Shown piece by piece: positions 1 to 9,858 of a stretch of DNA of 64,000 nucleotides (positions are counted from its first letter, which is position 1; every line of letters begins with the position of its first letter). The position numbers and the translations under genes were made by a program. The stretch spans positions 62,001 to 126,000 of the forward strand of contig JAGIAT010000012.1 in NCBI GenBank assembly GCA_017744715.1. The letters are read 5' to 3'. The stretch is from Niabella sp. (GTDB lineage Bacteria > Bacteroidota > Bacteroidia > Chitinophagales > Chitinophagaceae). The notes beneath the pieces are model-generated. The model made no database searches. It was not told the DNA's origin and was given only the letters and a program-made list of their open reading frames with translations.

Positions 1-3000
1 TTCAACCGGTAATTCGATCTTCAGGTTTTTGGTCTGGTTCTTTATCACACTTTCGGCCAGGCAGATGGAGGTGATCTTAAAATCAAAATCGCCGTTAAAG
101 CGCTGTTTAAAAAAGCCCGTGAGGTATACGGTAGCACCCAGCTGCAGCATGGGCGAATACTTCATATAATCCTCCGAAAACAGCACGATGTCCAGCTTGC
201 CGCTATAGTCCTCAATGATGAAACTTCCGAATTTATTCCCGGTACGGGAAACCCGGTGCTGCGCATCCGACACCAGTCCCATAATTTTAAAAGTGGCTGC
301 AGAACTCACTTTTTCCTTGTCCTGGTTTTTGTATTCGTTGATATAGGAGATCTTGGTAATGCCGTAATGTTCCATTTCAAAACGGTAATCATCCAGCGGG
401 TGCCCGCTGATAAAGATGCCGGTTACCTGTTTTTCATGATCGAGCTGTACCACCAGCGGCCAGGGGGTGCATTCAGGGATCTTAGGTACCTGTACTTCCA
501 TCACCTCGGCCAGGTCGCCAAAGAGGGTATTGGTGGTTGTTTGCGACTGGGTTTGGCAGATCTGTCCATATTTTACAATTTTTTCAAGACCATTGGTGGT
601 ATCTCCAGCCGGTACATGAAAATACTGGGCACGGTGCAGGTCTGTAAAACAATCAAAGGCCCCGGCATATGCCAGGCTTTCCAGGGTTTTTTTGTTTACG
701 GTACGTTGGTTTACCCGTTTAATCATATCGAAGATGGAAGCATAAGCGCCGTTTTCATCCCGCTCCTGGATCAGGCTTTCCACGGCAGCTTCACCCACGC
801 CTTTTAAGCCGCCCAATCCAAAACGGATCTCGCCTTTTTTGTTTACAGCGAACCCTTTTTGCGATTCATTGATATCCGGACCCAATACCGGCAGTCCCAT
901 GCGTTTACACTCTTCCATAAAGAAGGTGATCTTTTCCAGTGAACCGGCGTTGTTCAATACGCCGGCCATGTATTCGCTGGGGTAGTGCGCTTTCAGGTAA
1001 GCGGTTTGGTAGGCCACAAAAGCATAGCAGGTGGCGTGCGATTTGTTGAACGCATATTGTGCAAATGCCTCCCAGTCGGTCCAGATCTTGTCCAGCTTAT
1101 CTGCGGGATGCCCTTTTTGCGAGGCCCCTTCCACAAATTGCTTTTTCATTTTATCCAGTACCGCCTTTTGTTTTTTACCCATGGCCTTCCGCAGTACGTC
1201 CGCATCGCCCTTACTAAAGCCGGCCAGTTTCTGGCTCAGCAGCATCACCTGCTCCTGGTATACGGTAATTCCATAGGTGTCCTTCAGATCTTCTTCCATT
1301 TCCGGAAGGTCAAACACCACCTCCTGACGGCCATGTTTCCGCTCAATATAGTCAGGGATATAGGCCAAAGGCCCCGGCCGGTACAGGGCGTTCATAGCAA
1401 TAAGGTCGTCGAAACGGTCGGGCTTCAGTTCCCGCAGGTACTTTTGCATCCCCGCACTTTCAAACTGGAACGTGGCATTGGTTTCGCCTTTCTGATAAAG
1501 TTCATAGGTCTTTTCATCATCCAGGGGGATATCGTCGATGATAATATCCTTGTCGTAGTTTTGCTTGATCAGCTTCAGTGCGTCTTTGATGATGGTAAGG
1601 GTCTTTAAACCCAGGAAGTCCATTTTAATAACGCCGGCTTCTTCAATTACGCTTCCTTCGATCTGGGTAACCCAGAGGTCGGAGTCTTTAGCCGTGCTTA
1701 CCGGTATCAGTTCTGTAAGGTCCTTGGGGGCAATGATGATCCCCGCAGCGTGGATACCCGTATTGCGCACGGAGCCCTCCAGGATCTCGGCCTCATGCAG
1801 TACCTTGGCCTGGAGGTCGTTCCCGTTGTACACATCGCGGATCCGTTTTACATTTTCAATATCATCGGCACCCAGTCCCTCCTTTTCGATCAGCGTTTTT
1901 TCGCCTGCCTTTGGAGAAAGCGGTGCGTGTAATACCCGTTTTAAAGAGATACCCGGTTTTTCCGGAACCAGTTTTGCCAGGGCATTGGAGTCGGCCAGCG
2001 GCAGGTCCATTACCCGCGCCACATCCTTGATACTCATTTTTGCGGCCATGGTACCATAGGTAATGATCTGTGCTACCTGGTTCTTCCCGTATTTTTGTAC
2101 CACATAGTCGATCACCCGCTGGCGTCCTTCATCATCAAAGTCGGTATCGATATCCGGCATGGATTTACGGTCGGGGTTCAGGAAACGCTCAAACAGGAGG
2201 TTGTATTTAATGGGATCGATATTGGTAATGCCGATGCAATACGCAACCACCGAGCCTGCGGCCGAACCCCGGCCCGGCCCGATGAATACACCGCTGTCGC
2301 GGCCGGCCTTGATAAAATCACTTACAATGAGGAAGTACCCGGCAAATCCCATCGTTTTAATGGTAAACAACTCAAAGTCGATCCGTTCTTTGGTACTATC
2401 GGGCATTACGCCATATCGTTGCTGTGCCCCTTCGTAAGTCAGGTGCCGGAGGTATTCCCACTGATTGAGTGAATCGGCCGAAACCACGCCTTTATCCGTT
2501 TTTTCATCTTCGGTATGCCGCTTAAAATCGTCCGGTATCGGAAAGTTGGGAAGCAGGATACTGCGTTTGAGATCCAGCAATTCAATTTTATCAACGATGG
2601 CGTTGGTGTTGTCAATGGCCTCGGGAAGATCGTGGAACAGTTTGCTCATTTCTTCCGTATTCTTAAAATAGAACTGGTCATTGGCAAACGCAAAACGCAT
2701 GTTCTTCATGTTTACGTCATCGTCTGCAAAATCGCCGCGGAAGGCGGGGGTAGACTGCTTTTCGCCAGTATTGATACAAAGCAGGATATCGTGGGCGTTA
2801 AAATCGTCCTGTTCCACATAATGCGAGTCGTTGCTGGCAATAATGGGGACTTTGTATTTTACGGCAAACCGGATCAGTACTTCGTTCACTTTATCCTGGT
2901 CGCCGATACCGTGGCGCTGCAGCTCTACATAAAAATCTTCTCCGAAAAGATCCAACCACCATTTAAATTCGGTTTCCGCCTCGGCTTCTCCTTTGCGTAA

Positions 3001-3465
3001 AATCGCCTGCGGAACGGAAGCTCCCAGGCAACAGGTGGTAGCAATCAATCCTTCATGATACTGAAGGATCAGCTCCTTATCAATACGCGGATATTTTCCA
3101 TACAGGCCCTCAATAAAGCCAAGAGAGGTCAGTTTGGTAAGGTTGCGGTAGCCCTGCTCATTTTTTGCCAGCAGGATCTGGTGATACCGTTTATCTTTTT
3201 TTTCCTTGGTAAAGGTTTTTTCGTGGCGGTTCTCCACCAGGTAAAATTCGCAGCCTACTACCGGTTTCACCTTCGGTTTACCGTTTTCATCTAAATGTTT
3301 ATAGGCCTCTGCCACAAACTGGAAGGCTCCATACATGTTTCCGTGGTCGCTGATGGCGAGGGCCGGCATTCCGTCTGCAATGGCTTTTTTATACAAAGAG
3401 CCGATCGGCGCGGCGCCATCCAGCAGGGAATATTGGGTATGAACGTGTAGATGTGAGAATTTCAT
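1..3465 (-). CDS. dnaE: DNA polymerase III subunit alpha (C-terminus outside window)
   Basis: Replicative DNA polymerase catalytic subunit, acting in the cytoplasmic replisome. The reverse-strand frame is open from an ATG at 3465 to base 1 (1155 codons) with no stop, so the C-terminus is missing. The N-terminus begins MKFSHLHVHTQYSLLDGA, a PHP domain with its HxH pair at residues 7 and 9. The polymerase palm motif PDIDTDFDDEGR starts near residue 437 and carries the catalytic aspartates. An OB-fold-like stretch follows near residue 1080 (IMGLVSDAQHRVSRTGNKFG). Order and length fit a DnaE of about 1,200 residues, so perhaps 50-100 residues are lost. An 18-bp imperfect palindrome lies 17 bp upstream of the start. 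Identification is firm. Confidence 0.97.
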   Translation of the reverse strand, partial: MKFSHLHVHTQYSLLDGAAPIGSLYKKAIADGMPALAISDHGNMYGAFQFVAEAYKHLDENGKPKVKPVVGCEFYLVENRHEKTFTKEKKDKRYHQILLAKNEQGYRNLTKLTSLGFIEGLYGKYPRIDKELILQYHEGLIATTCCLGASVPQAILRKGEAEAETEFKWWLDLFGEDFYVELQRHGIGDQDKVNEVLIRFAVKYKVPIIASNDSHYVEQDDFNAHDILLCINTGEKQSTPAFRGDFADDDVNMKNMRFAFANDQFYFKNTEEMSKLFHDLPEAIDNTNAIVDKIELLDLKRSILLPNFPIPDDFKRHTEDEKTDKGVVSADSLNQWEYLRHLTYEGAQQRYGVMPDSTKERIDFELFTIKTMGFAGYFLIVSDFIKAGRDSGVFIGPGRGSAAGSVVAYCIGITNIDPIKYNLLFERFLNPDRKSMPDIDTDFDDEGRQRVIDYVVQKYGKNQVAQIITYGTMAAKMSIKDVARVMDLPLADSNALAKLVPEKPGISLKRVLHAPLSPKAGEKTLIEKEGLGADDIENVKRIRDVYNGNDLQAKVLHEAEILEGSVRNTGIHAAGIIIAPKDLTELIPVSTAKDSDLWVTQIEGSVIEEAGVIKMDFLGLKTLTIIKDALKLIKQNYDKDIIIDDIPLDDEKTYELYQKGETNATFQFESAGMQKYLRELKPDRFDDLIAMNALYRPGPLAYIPDYIERKHGRQEVVFDLPEMEEDLKDTYGITVYQEQVMLLSQKLAGFSKGDADVLRKAMGKKQKAVLDKMKKQFVEGASQKGHPADKLDKIWTDWEAFAQYAFNKSHATCYAFVAYQTAYLKAHYPSEYMAGVLNNAGSLEKITFFMEECKRMGLPVLGPDINESQKGFAVNKKGEIRFGLGGLKGVGEAAVESLIQERDENGAYASIFDMIKRVNQRTVNKKTLESLAYAGAFDCFTDLHRAQYFHVPAGDTTNGLEKIVKYGQICQTQSQTTTNTLFGDLAEVMEVQVPKIPECTPWPLVVQLDHEKQVTGIFISGHPLDDYRFEMEHYGITKISYINEYKNQDKEKVSSAATFKIMGLVSDAQHRVSRTGNKFGSFIIEDYSGKLDIVLFSEDYMKYSPMLQLGATVYLTGFFKQRFNGDFDFKITSICLAESVIKNQTKNLKIELPVE

Positions 3466-3830
3466 GTTGTTTATTTCGTAGTTAACCGTTGACGGTCAAG
3501 TTCTTGTATTTTTTAGGGTGCTGGCAGATGCATTGCGCAAACCTGTTTTCGCCCGTTTTTTCCGGTTGCTAAAGTCCTATAAAAACGGTAAAAAACAGCG
3601 ATCTTTTTATGCACATCTGCAAAATGAAAAACAATGGAAACAGAACAAGGGTTCAAAAGGCCGGGCGCTTTGTGCTGATGGCATAAAAGCAGCCTCGTTA
3701 TGCTTTTTGTTACTGATTATTAATAAATTGTGAATTAAATTTAAAAATATTTGATCAGGGGGCAATAAATGATCCGGATCAACGTTTATAGATATTTGAA
3801 AATTGGCATTTCAGCACGTTTGAAATTTGA
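3466..3830. other. Divergent intergenic region between dnaE and the NlpC/P60 gene
   Basis: This 365-bp stretch separates divergent genes. It holds an imperfect palindrome (TTAACCGT-TG-ACGGTCAA, 3482-3499) just upstream of dnaE. The half nearer 3831 is AT-rich, as expected of a promoter region. I saw no exact TAnnTTTG box. A 71-codon open frame at 3518-3733 has no recognisable features and is not called. Confidence 0.6.
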
Positions 3831-4631
3831 ATGCTGATAATTGGTAAATTAATTAAACATTTTATTATTTTGAGACATCTATTGACGGGATTTAGCTTGA
3901 TGGTGCTGATGACTAGCTGCTCAACCGCCACTAAATTTTTTGCCTCATCAAATAAAAGCAATCCGAAAGCTGAGCTGCAACCCACTCAAAAGCCCGGTCC
4001 TGCCGTTAATGCTTATATGGAGCAGGTGACCATTTCTCCCAGGAACTCGAAAACCGACACGCGGATGCAGCGCATCGAACGGAACATAGCCTCCAGCGAG
4101 GTGCGGGATGTAAAGGCGGTGCATGCAGCCATCCTGGTACCCCGTACAACCCCGGCCAGCGAATTGCAGAAAAAATATGCACTGATTTTGAATGTGCTGC
4201 CCAATACAATTGGCAATAACGATCTGTTGGAAACAATGGATGACTGGTATGGCACCCGCTATCAGTATGGCGGTACCACCAAATACGGGATCGACTGCAG
4301 CGCTTTTACCCGCGAAATGTACCGGGGCGCTTATGGTATTGAACTTCCCCGTACCGCCCGAGAGCAGTATGGCCGTGCGCGCAAGATCTCCAGCACGGAG
4401 CTGAAAGAAGGCGATCTGGTGTTTTTTAATACAACCGGCGGTGTTTCTCATGTAGGCATGTACCTGGGAAACAATAAATTTGTACATGCATCTACCAGTA
4501 AAGGGGTTACCATTAGCGACCTTTACGAAACCTATTATCTTTCACGTTTTATCGGCGCAGGCCGTATAGAGGCTACATCTGAAGAATACCTGGTTCGCAA
4601 TAGCAGCGGATCTTCCGGGGTAAGCAATTAA
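3831..4631 (+). CDS. NlpC/P60 (C40) cell-wall peptidase lipoprotein
   Basis: Predicted peptidoglycan endopeptidase that cleaves stem peptides (gamma-D-Glu to diamino acid bonds in characterised family members). A hydrophobic signal is followed by a lipobox-like LMTSC with Cys30, so it is probably a lipoprotein. Residues 31-130 form a low-similarity linker. The C-terminal NlpC/P60 domain shows the catalytic Cys156 in YGIDCSAFTREMY, His207 in GGVSHVGMYLG and a third polar residue, His219, in KFVHAST. The next in-frame ATG would leave too short a signal peptide, so the ATG at 3831 is kept. The gene stands alone and ends just before an intrinsic terminator. The family call is confident; the substrate is inferred. 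Confidence 0.9.
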   Translation: MLIIGKLIKHFIILRHLLTGFSLMVLMTSCSTATKFFASSNKSNPKAELQPTQKPGPAVNAYMEQVTISPRNSKTDTRMQRIERNIASSEVRDVKAVHAAILVPRTTPASELQKKYALILNVLPNTIGNNDLLETMDDWYGTRYQYGGTTKYGIDCSAFTREMYRGAYGIELPRTAREQYGRARKISSTELKEGDLVFFNTTGGVSHVGMYLGNNKFVHASTSKGVTISDLYETYYLSRFIGAGRIEATSEEYLVRNSSGSSGVSN

Positions 4632-4651
4632 TGATTTTTTTATTAACAAGG

Positions 4652-4686
4652 AAAGCGCTTCTGAAAGGAGGCGCTTTTTTGTTTTT
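4652..4686 (+). terminator. Intrinsic terminator after the NlpC/P60 gene
   Basis: The stem AAAGCGC (4652-4658) pairs with GCGCTTT (4671-4677) and is followed by a T-rich run. It lies 20 bp after the stop codon. Confidence 0.75.
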
Positions 4687-4773
4687 ATAACGGCATGCTA
4701 TTGTTTAGAATCCACAGATGGAATCGGTCTTTTAAGCTAATGAGCGGCAGCTGAGCATAAGTTCAGGGTTTCA

Positions 4774-4897
4774 CGTTAACGTTTAAAGTTCAATGTTCAA
4801 TGTTCAAGGTTAGCCCCGGTTTCATATTTAATGTGCAACACGAAAACTGATAACTGAATACTGATAACTGTGAAACTGAAAACTGCTCGCTAACTGC
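4774..4897 (-). repeat. Degenerate period-7 repeat tract at the 3' end of the flippase gene
   Basis: Read on the minus strand, heptamers such as TATCAGT, ATTCAGT and TTTCAGT follow directly after the flippase stop codon. Farther out the unit changes to ATTGAAC, repeated about three times. The period is 7 with occasional slips. No reading frame or stable hairpin was evident. Confidence 0.8.
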
Positions 4898-6412
4898 TCA
4901 ACGCGCCTTATTTTTTTTCAGCCGTTTCATCAGCGATTCCAGTACCGGTTTCAGGTCGGGTGTAAGGTTCAGCATATAAACGCTGCCGGTGAATAATACC
5001 ACAATAAAGATACTGCGGGCAAATAAACCCGGAAAGCCGTGCAGGTTGCGGAAAAGCAGCCAGGCGAGCAGGTATACGGTCACGCTGAGGATTACCGTAT
5101 ACAACGATTGCCTGGTAAAAGGAAAGAGCCGGAACTTTTTCCATAAGAATGTAATCCGTATGATATTGTAGATGGTAATGGAAATCAGGTTGGCAATAGG
5201 AGGGCCGATAAGACCATAGCGTTTGGTGAAAATATACGTGAGCGGTAGCATAAACAGCAGCAGGATAATGCCACTGATGAAATCAAATTTCCAGTAGGTA
5301 GAAGTGCCAATGATCTGCGCATTTACACCGGTACCCATATCCACCACTCTTGTTAATCCCAGCAGGATAAACGGAACAAAGCCCAGCAGGAAACTTTCCC
5401 GTAACTTAAAGGTTACAACGGCATCTGTATAATTCAGGGCGATCAGCGTAAACAGTAAACAGGCAAAGATCAGCTGGTTAATGGAAGACCGCTGATAGAT
5501 ATTCTGGATCTGGCTTATTTTTTTGTCTTTCCAGGCCTTGGATATATAGGGCATGGAGGCCGCTATAATGCTGCGTTGCGGCGCCTGTATAAGGCTGGTG
5601 AGGAACTGGGCCAGTGTAAATATGCCAAGGTTTTTTAGCCCGGTTTCGGTAACCGAAGCCAGCACCAGCGAATCGAACTGCTGGGAAATGGTAAACACCA
5701 GCATGCCGGAATAAATAAATGCTATAAAACGGATGATGGGGCGGAAGAAACGGCGGGTTACCTTGCTTACTTTAAAGGTAAGGTGTATCTTTTTGGTTGC
5801 TACCAGGTAAATCAATAAGGTTAAGGCAATAACAGGATACGCAAACGAATACAGTTTAATAAACCGGTCAAAATCCGGAATGACTTTTAGGATAAATAAA
5901 ATGATCAGGATGGTAACCAATACGCGCCATTGTACTTCTTTTAAAAAGTTGGTGAGAATGGATTTTTTTAAGCTCCAGCCGTATGCTTCCAGGATCCCGA
6001 AGATGGTTAAACCCAGCGACATCGGGTACATCCAGTAATAATAATAAACGGCTAAAGCCGATCCTTTGCTGTATTTTCTTGCAAAAAATTGTTCAAATGC
6101 GATCCCCAGCACAAAGATAATGGCGAAGCTGACAAGCCCTGTTAACAAAGCCCAGGCGATCATGTCATTTCTCCGGGGTTTCAGGTGGTCATTGTAGTAG
6201 TGATAAAATTTGTAAATATAGGAAGGCATTCCCAGCGAAGCAAAGGCTACGATCAATTGGGAAGTTGATACAAACAATTGTGTTAGTCCGTATTGCTCTT
6301 CTGTAAAAAAACCTTCTTTTGTAAATAAATACGTATTTAATGCGCCTACAGCAAACCCGATATAAATAACTGCGGACGAAATAAGACTATGCTTCCTGAT
6401 TTGTGCGCTCAT
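4898..6412 (-). CDS. Wzx-like polysaccharide/lipid-linked oligosaccharide flippase
   Basis: A 504-aa integral membrane protein with about 12-14 hydrophobic segments spread over its length and a basic C-terminus (MKRLKKNKAR). The N-terminal arrangement (a first helix around residues 10-30, then the loop FTKEGFFTEEQYGLTQLF) and the even spacing of helices resemble the polysaccharide transporter (PST/Wzx) branch of the MOP superfamily. These proteins move lipid-linked glycans across the inner membrane. It starts 9 bp after the M1 peptidase gene on the same strand, so the two are probably cotranscribed. No glycosyltransferase genes lie nearby, so the cargo cannot be inferred. A heptad repeat tract begins right after the stop. 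Confidence 0.75.
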   Translation of the reverse strand: MSAQIRKHSLISSAVIYIGFAVGALNTYLFTKEGFFTEEQYGLTQLFVSTSQLIVAFASLGMPSYIYKFYHYYNDHLKPRRNDMIAWALLTGLVSFAIIFVLGIAFEQFFARKYSKGSALAVYYYYWMYPMSLGLTIFGILEAYGWSLKKSILTNFLKEVQWRVLVTILIILFILKVIPDFDRFIKLYSFAYPVIALTLLIYLVATKKIHLTFKVSKVTRRFFRPIIRFIAFIYSGMLVFTISQQFDSLVLASVTETGLKNLGIFTLAQFLTSLIQAPQRSIIAASMPYISKAWKDKKISQIQNIYQRSSINQLIFACLLFTLIALNYTDAVVTFKLRESFLLGFVPFILLGLTRVVDMGTGVNAQIIGTSTYWKFDFISGIILLLFMLPLTYIFTKRYGLIGPPIANLISITIYNIIRITFLWKKFRLFPFTRQSLYTVILSVTVYLLAWLLFRNLHGFPGLFARSIFIVVLFTGSVYMLNLTPDLKPVLESLMKRLKKNKAR

Positions 6413-6421
6413 TGAAAAAAA

Positions 6422-8083
6422 TTAAGAAGCTTCTGCTACGCGAACGTAAAAATTAGAACTTACCTGCAGGGCACCATCCGTCAGGATGCTTGCGGGCGCC
6501 TCCTGGTACTGCTCTTTAGGGCTGAGCCATTGCCCGCCGGCCAGTTGCACCGGCATGTTGAAGCCGGGCACGCAGTTGGTCCACTTATAACGCACGTTAC
6601 CACCGCTGCGGGTATAGGTGAGTACCGGTATACTGGTGGTACGCAGGTACTGGTCAAATACTTTCTGGAGCGGCTTGCCGGTTTTGCGGATGATGTAGCT
6701 TTCGATCTGTTTGCCCGTTACCGTTTGGTGATAGAAGTCGCGGTTAAGACCCCGCAGCAACTCGCGGAACTTTTCATCGTTGTTGATCAGCTGGCGTATG
6801 ATATGGATCATACTGGCCCCTTTATCATACATATCGCTGCTGCCCTCCTTGTTAATGCCATAGGGGCCAATCACCGGTATGTCGTTTTGGATATTCTTCC
6901 GCTGGCCGGCTACATATTCATTGGCGGCTTTCAGGCCATGCATACATTGTACAAAAAGTGTTTCGGTGTAGGTGGTAAAAGCTTCGTGCACCCACATATC
7001 GGCAATATCCTTTGTGGTAATGTTGTTGGCAAACCACTCATGCCCGCTTTCGTGTACGATGATAAAGTCCCAATCGTTGCCCCACCCGGTGCCGGACCGG
7101 TCTTTGCCCAGGTATCCGTTTAAATATTTATTACCGTAAGCCACCCCGCTCTGATGTTCCATTCCCAGGTGCGGCGCATCCACCAGTTTGTAACTGTCTT
7201 CATAAAAAGGGTAGGGCCCCATCCAGTGCTCAAAACAACGGAGCATGGGCTTTACCACCTTAAAGTGTTCGGTTGCTTTTTCCTGGTTATAATCCAACAC
7301 CCAGTAACCGATATCCAGTTTTCCTTTTTCGCCCTGCAGGGTATCGTTGAAGTTTACGTAGTGCCCGATATAAGGTGTGATGAGGTAGGTATTGATCGGT
7401 TGTGATACCGTCCACTTCCAGGCCGTGGTGCCGTTTTGGCCAGCGGTTTTGGAAGTTAAGCGGCCATTGCTCACGGCTGCCAGGCTGTCTGGTACATGAA
7501 TGGTAAAGGTAATGCCCCTGTCGGGCTCATCGGCCTGGTAATCTTTACAGGGCAGCCAGGTGCTGGCGCCGATGCCCTGCGTGGCGGTGCTTACCCAGGG
7601 CCGCCCCTGCGCATCTTTTGTAAAGATCCAGCCACCATCCCATGGCGGGGTTTTGGCTACAACAGGGTTTCCCCGGAAATAAACCCGGATGGTACGGGTT
7701 TTCCGGCCGGCCGTGCCGTGCGGTATATAGAGCCAGTATACATTCCCTTCCCGCTGAAACCGGATGGAGCTTTTCGTATCCCGGTCTTCTGCTTTTTCGA
7801 TCTGCATGGGTTCCTGCAGATCCAGTTGCAGCGGCGCTTTTGAGTGGCTGAGGATGGAATAAGTAATATCATTGTACCCGCTTACCGTTTTGTTTTCAAT
7901 ATCTACATGCAGCTGGATATCGTATTGTAGCACATTCCACCAGTTTCTTCCCGCTCCGTTGCCGCCTCTCAGGCTGTCCTGCCGGGTAAACGTATCTTCA
8001 TGGTTCAGCAATTGCGCCTGCACGGATCCTGTTGCCAGCAGCAGTATACAAAACGTTTTGAGAATATTTTTCAAAAAAATCAT
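6422..8083 (-). CDS. M1 family zinc aminopeptidase, secreted
   Basis: Predicted exported metallopeptidase that removes N-terminal residues from peptides. A signal peptide covers residues 1-23 (ends GSVQAQ). The N-terminal beta domain is followed by the exopeptidase-type GMEH motif at 307-310. The zinc site HESGH is at 344-348 and the third ligand Glu367 lies in MWVHEAFTTYTE. At 553 aa it is shorter than E. coli PepN and lacks the large C-terminal helical domain, as is common for Bacteroidota M1 proteins. It leads a two-gene unit with the downstream flippase and is divergent from the peptide-binding lipoprotein gene. A link with peptide uptake is inferred from position only. Confidence 0.92.
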   Translation of the reverse strand: MIFLKNILKTFCILLLATGSVQAQLLNHEDTFTRQDSLRGGNGAGRNWWNVLQYDIQLHVDIENKTVSGYNDITYSILSHSKAPLQLDLQEPMQIEKAEDRDTKSSIRFQREGNVYWLYIPHGTAGRKTRTIRVYFRGNPVVAKTPPWDGGWIFTKDAQGRPWVSTATQGIGASTWLPCKDYQADEPDRGITFTIHVPDSLAAVSNGRLTSKTAGQNGTTAWKWTVSQPINTYLITPYIGHYVNFNDTLQGEKGKLDIGYWVLDYNQEKATEHFKVVKPMLRCFEHWMGPYPFYEDSYKLVDAPHLGMEHQSGVAYGNKYLNGYLGKDRSGTGWGNDWDFIIVHESGHEWFANNITTKDIADMWVHEAFTTYTETLFVQCMHGLKAANEYVAGQRKNIQNDIPVIGPYGINKEGSSDMYDKGASMIHIIRQLINNDEKFRELLRGLNRDFYHQTVTGKQIESYIIRKTGKPLQKVFDQYLRTTSIPVLTYTRSGGNVRYKWTNCVPGFNMPVQLAGGQWLSPKEQYQEAPASILTDGALQVSSNFYVRVAEAS

Positions 8084-8187
8084 TACCGGAATGGTTTGAA
8101 TTGTAAATTTAAACGTTCATGACGAAAACGAACCGACTATATTGGATCCTTCCTGCTTTTACGCGCCGTTTTGCTTTTTTTTCACAA

Positions 8188-9858
8188 ATGCAACCGGCTA
8201 TAAATGGTACATGCAGCTGCAGGCAAAACAACCGCTCCTGCTGGGTACTGCTATTCGTATTGGGTTGCCTGTTTGCTGCGGGCTGCAACGATACCGGCGG
8301 CGATAAAAGAAAGGTGTTCCGGTATAATGAATATGCGGGTATCGCTTCACTGGATCCGGCTTTTGCCAAAAACCAATCCACGATGTGGCCGGCACATCAG
8401 TTGTTCAATACACTGGTGGAGATCAACGACAGCCTGCATATCCGGCCTTCGCTGGCTAAATACTGGGAAATTTCTGATGATAAGCGTACGTATACCTTTT
8501 ATTTAAGGAACGATGTTTTTTTTCATGATGATCCGGTTTTTCCCAACGCCCGGGGAAGAAAAATGGTAGCGGAGGATGTGGTTTTCAGTCTGAACCGGAT
8601 CATCGACCCCAGGGTTGCAAGCCCGGGAGGATGGATCTTTAACGGGAAGATTGATACGGTTCAGCCCTTTACGGCCCTTAATGACACCGTGTTTCAGCTA
8701 AAGCTGATGCGGCCTTACCAGCCGATACTGGGTATTCTTTCCATGCAGTATTGCTCGGTAGTTGCCCGGGAGGCGGTAGATAAGTTCGGTGTGGATTTCA
8801 GAAGCCATCCGGTAGGTACAGGGCCTTTTCAGTTTGTGGCCTGGGAAGAAGGGCAGGGGCTGGTATTTAAAAAGAATCCGCGCTATTTTGAAACAGACAG
8901 TGCCGGAAACCGGTTGCCGTATATCGATGGCGTCAAGATCAGTTTTAAAGATAGCCGGGCTACAGAATTCCTGTTGCTGCGCCAGGGCCATCTCGATTTT
9001 GTAAATGAGCTGGATCCCAGCTTTAAAGATGAGGTACTCACAAAAAGAGGCACGCTTAAAAAGGAATGGGAAGGGAAGCTGGTATTGAAAACGCAGCCGT
9101 ATCTGAATATTGAGTATCTCGGTATCCTGGTAGATTCGCTGAACCCGCTGGTAGCACACTCTCCCCTCCGGTTAAAAAAAGTGCGGCAGGCGATCAACTA
9201 CGGATTCGACCGCAGAAAGATGATCCTTTATCTGCGCAATTCGTTGGGTACACCGGCAGAATCCGGTTTTGTGCCCAAGGGGTTGCCTTCGTTTAACGAT
9301 TCTATAGTAAAGGGCTATCATTATGATCCCGTAAAAGCGATGGCTTTGCTGAAGGATGCCGGCTTTCCAAATGGAGCAGGGCTGCCGCTGATCCGGCTGC
9401 TGACCATTTCTATATACGCAGATTTTGCCAATTTTATCGCCAAACAACTGGAGGCAATCGGCATGAAGATACAGGTGGAGGTGGTGCAAAAATCTTTGCT
9501 GTTTGAAATGACCGCTAACTCCAGGGCGGCTTTTTTCAGAGGCGGCTGGATTGCCGATTATCCGGATGCAGAAAATTACCTGTCGGTCTTTTATTCAAAA
9601 AACCCCGCGCCCCCCAACTATACGCGCTATAAAAATCCTGCATTCGATGCGGCTTTTGAAGCGGCGATTAAAGAAACCAATGATTCGCTGCGGTACCTGT
9701 TATACCAAAAGGCTGATCAGATAGCGATCAACGATGCCCCGGTGGTGCCGCTTTGGTATGATAAAGTGATCCAGTTGCTGCAACCCAATATAAAAGGATA
9801 CCAGCCCAATGCGTTGAATTTACTGGAACTGCGAAGGGTAAGAATTGAGGACCGGTGA
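8188..9858 (+). CDS. Peptide-type ABC transporter substrate-binding lipoprotein (SBP family 5)
   Basis: Binding protein of the dipeptide/oligopeptide (DppA/OppA-like) family. The ATG at 8188 gives a signal peptide ending in the lipobox LFAAGC with lipidated Cys33. An in-frame ATG at 8119 would add 23 residues and cannot be excluded. Family features include SLDPAF near the start of the mature protein, RKMVAEDVVFSLNRIIDP, and the C-terminal APPNYTRYKNPAFDA region with VVPLWYD. No permease or ATPase genes are adjacent, so it is an orphan binding protein whose membrane partners must be elsewhere. It is divergent from the M1 peptidase, and peptide scavenging is a plausible shared role. A heptad repeat tract starts right after its stop. 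Confidence 0.88.
   Translation: MQPAINGTCSCRQNNRSCWVLLFVLGCLFAAGCNDTGGDKRKVFRYNEYAGIASLDPAFAKNQSTMWPAHQLFNTLVEINDSLHIRPSLAKYWEISDDKRTYTFYLRNDVFFHDDPVFPNARGRKMVAEDVVFSLNRIIDPRVASPGGWIFNGKIDTVQPFTALNDTVFQLKLMRPYQPILGILSMQYCSVVAREAVDKFGVDFRSHPVGTGPFQFVAWEEGQGLVFKKNPRYFETDSAGNRLPYIDGVKISFKDSRATEFLLLRQGHLDFVNELDPSFKDEVLTKRGTLKKEWEGKLVLKTQPYLNIEYLGILVDSLNPLVAHSPLRLKKVRQAINYGFDRRKMILYLRNSLGTPAESGFVPKGLPSFNDSIVKGYHYDPVKAMALLKDAGFPNGAGLPLIRLLTISIYADFANFIAKQLEAIGMKIQVEVVQKSLLFEMTANSRAAFFRGGWIADYPDAENYLSVFYSKNPAPPNYTRYKNPAFDAAFEAAIKETNDSLRYLLYQKADQIAINDAPVVPLWYDKVIQLLQPNIKGYQPNALNLLELRRVRIEDR

Noticed and set aside
3518..3733. Possible 71-codon gene upstream of the NlpC/P60 gene
   Set aside because: No family features, and the composition is typical of chance frames in AT-rich DNA.
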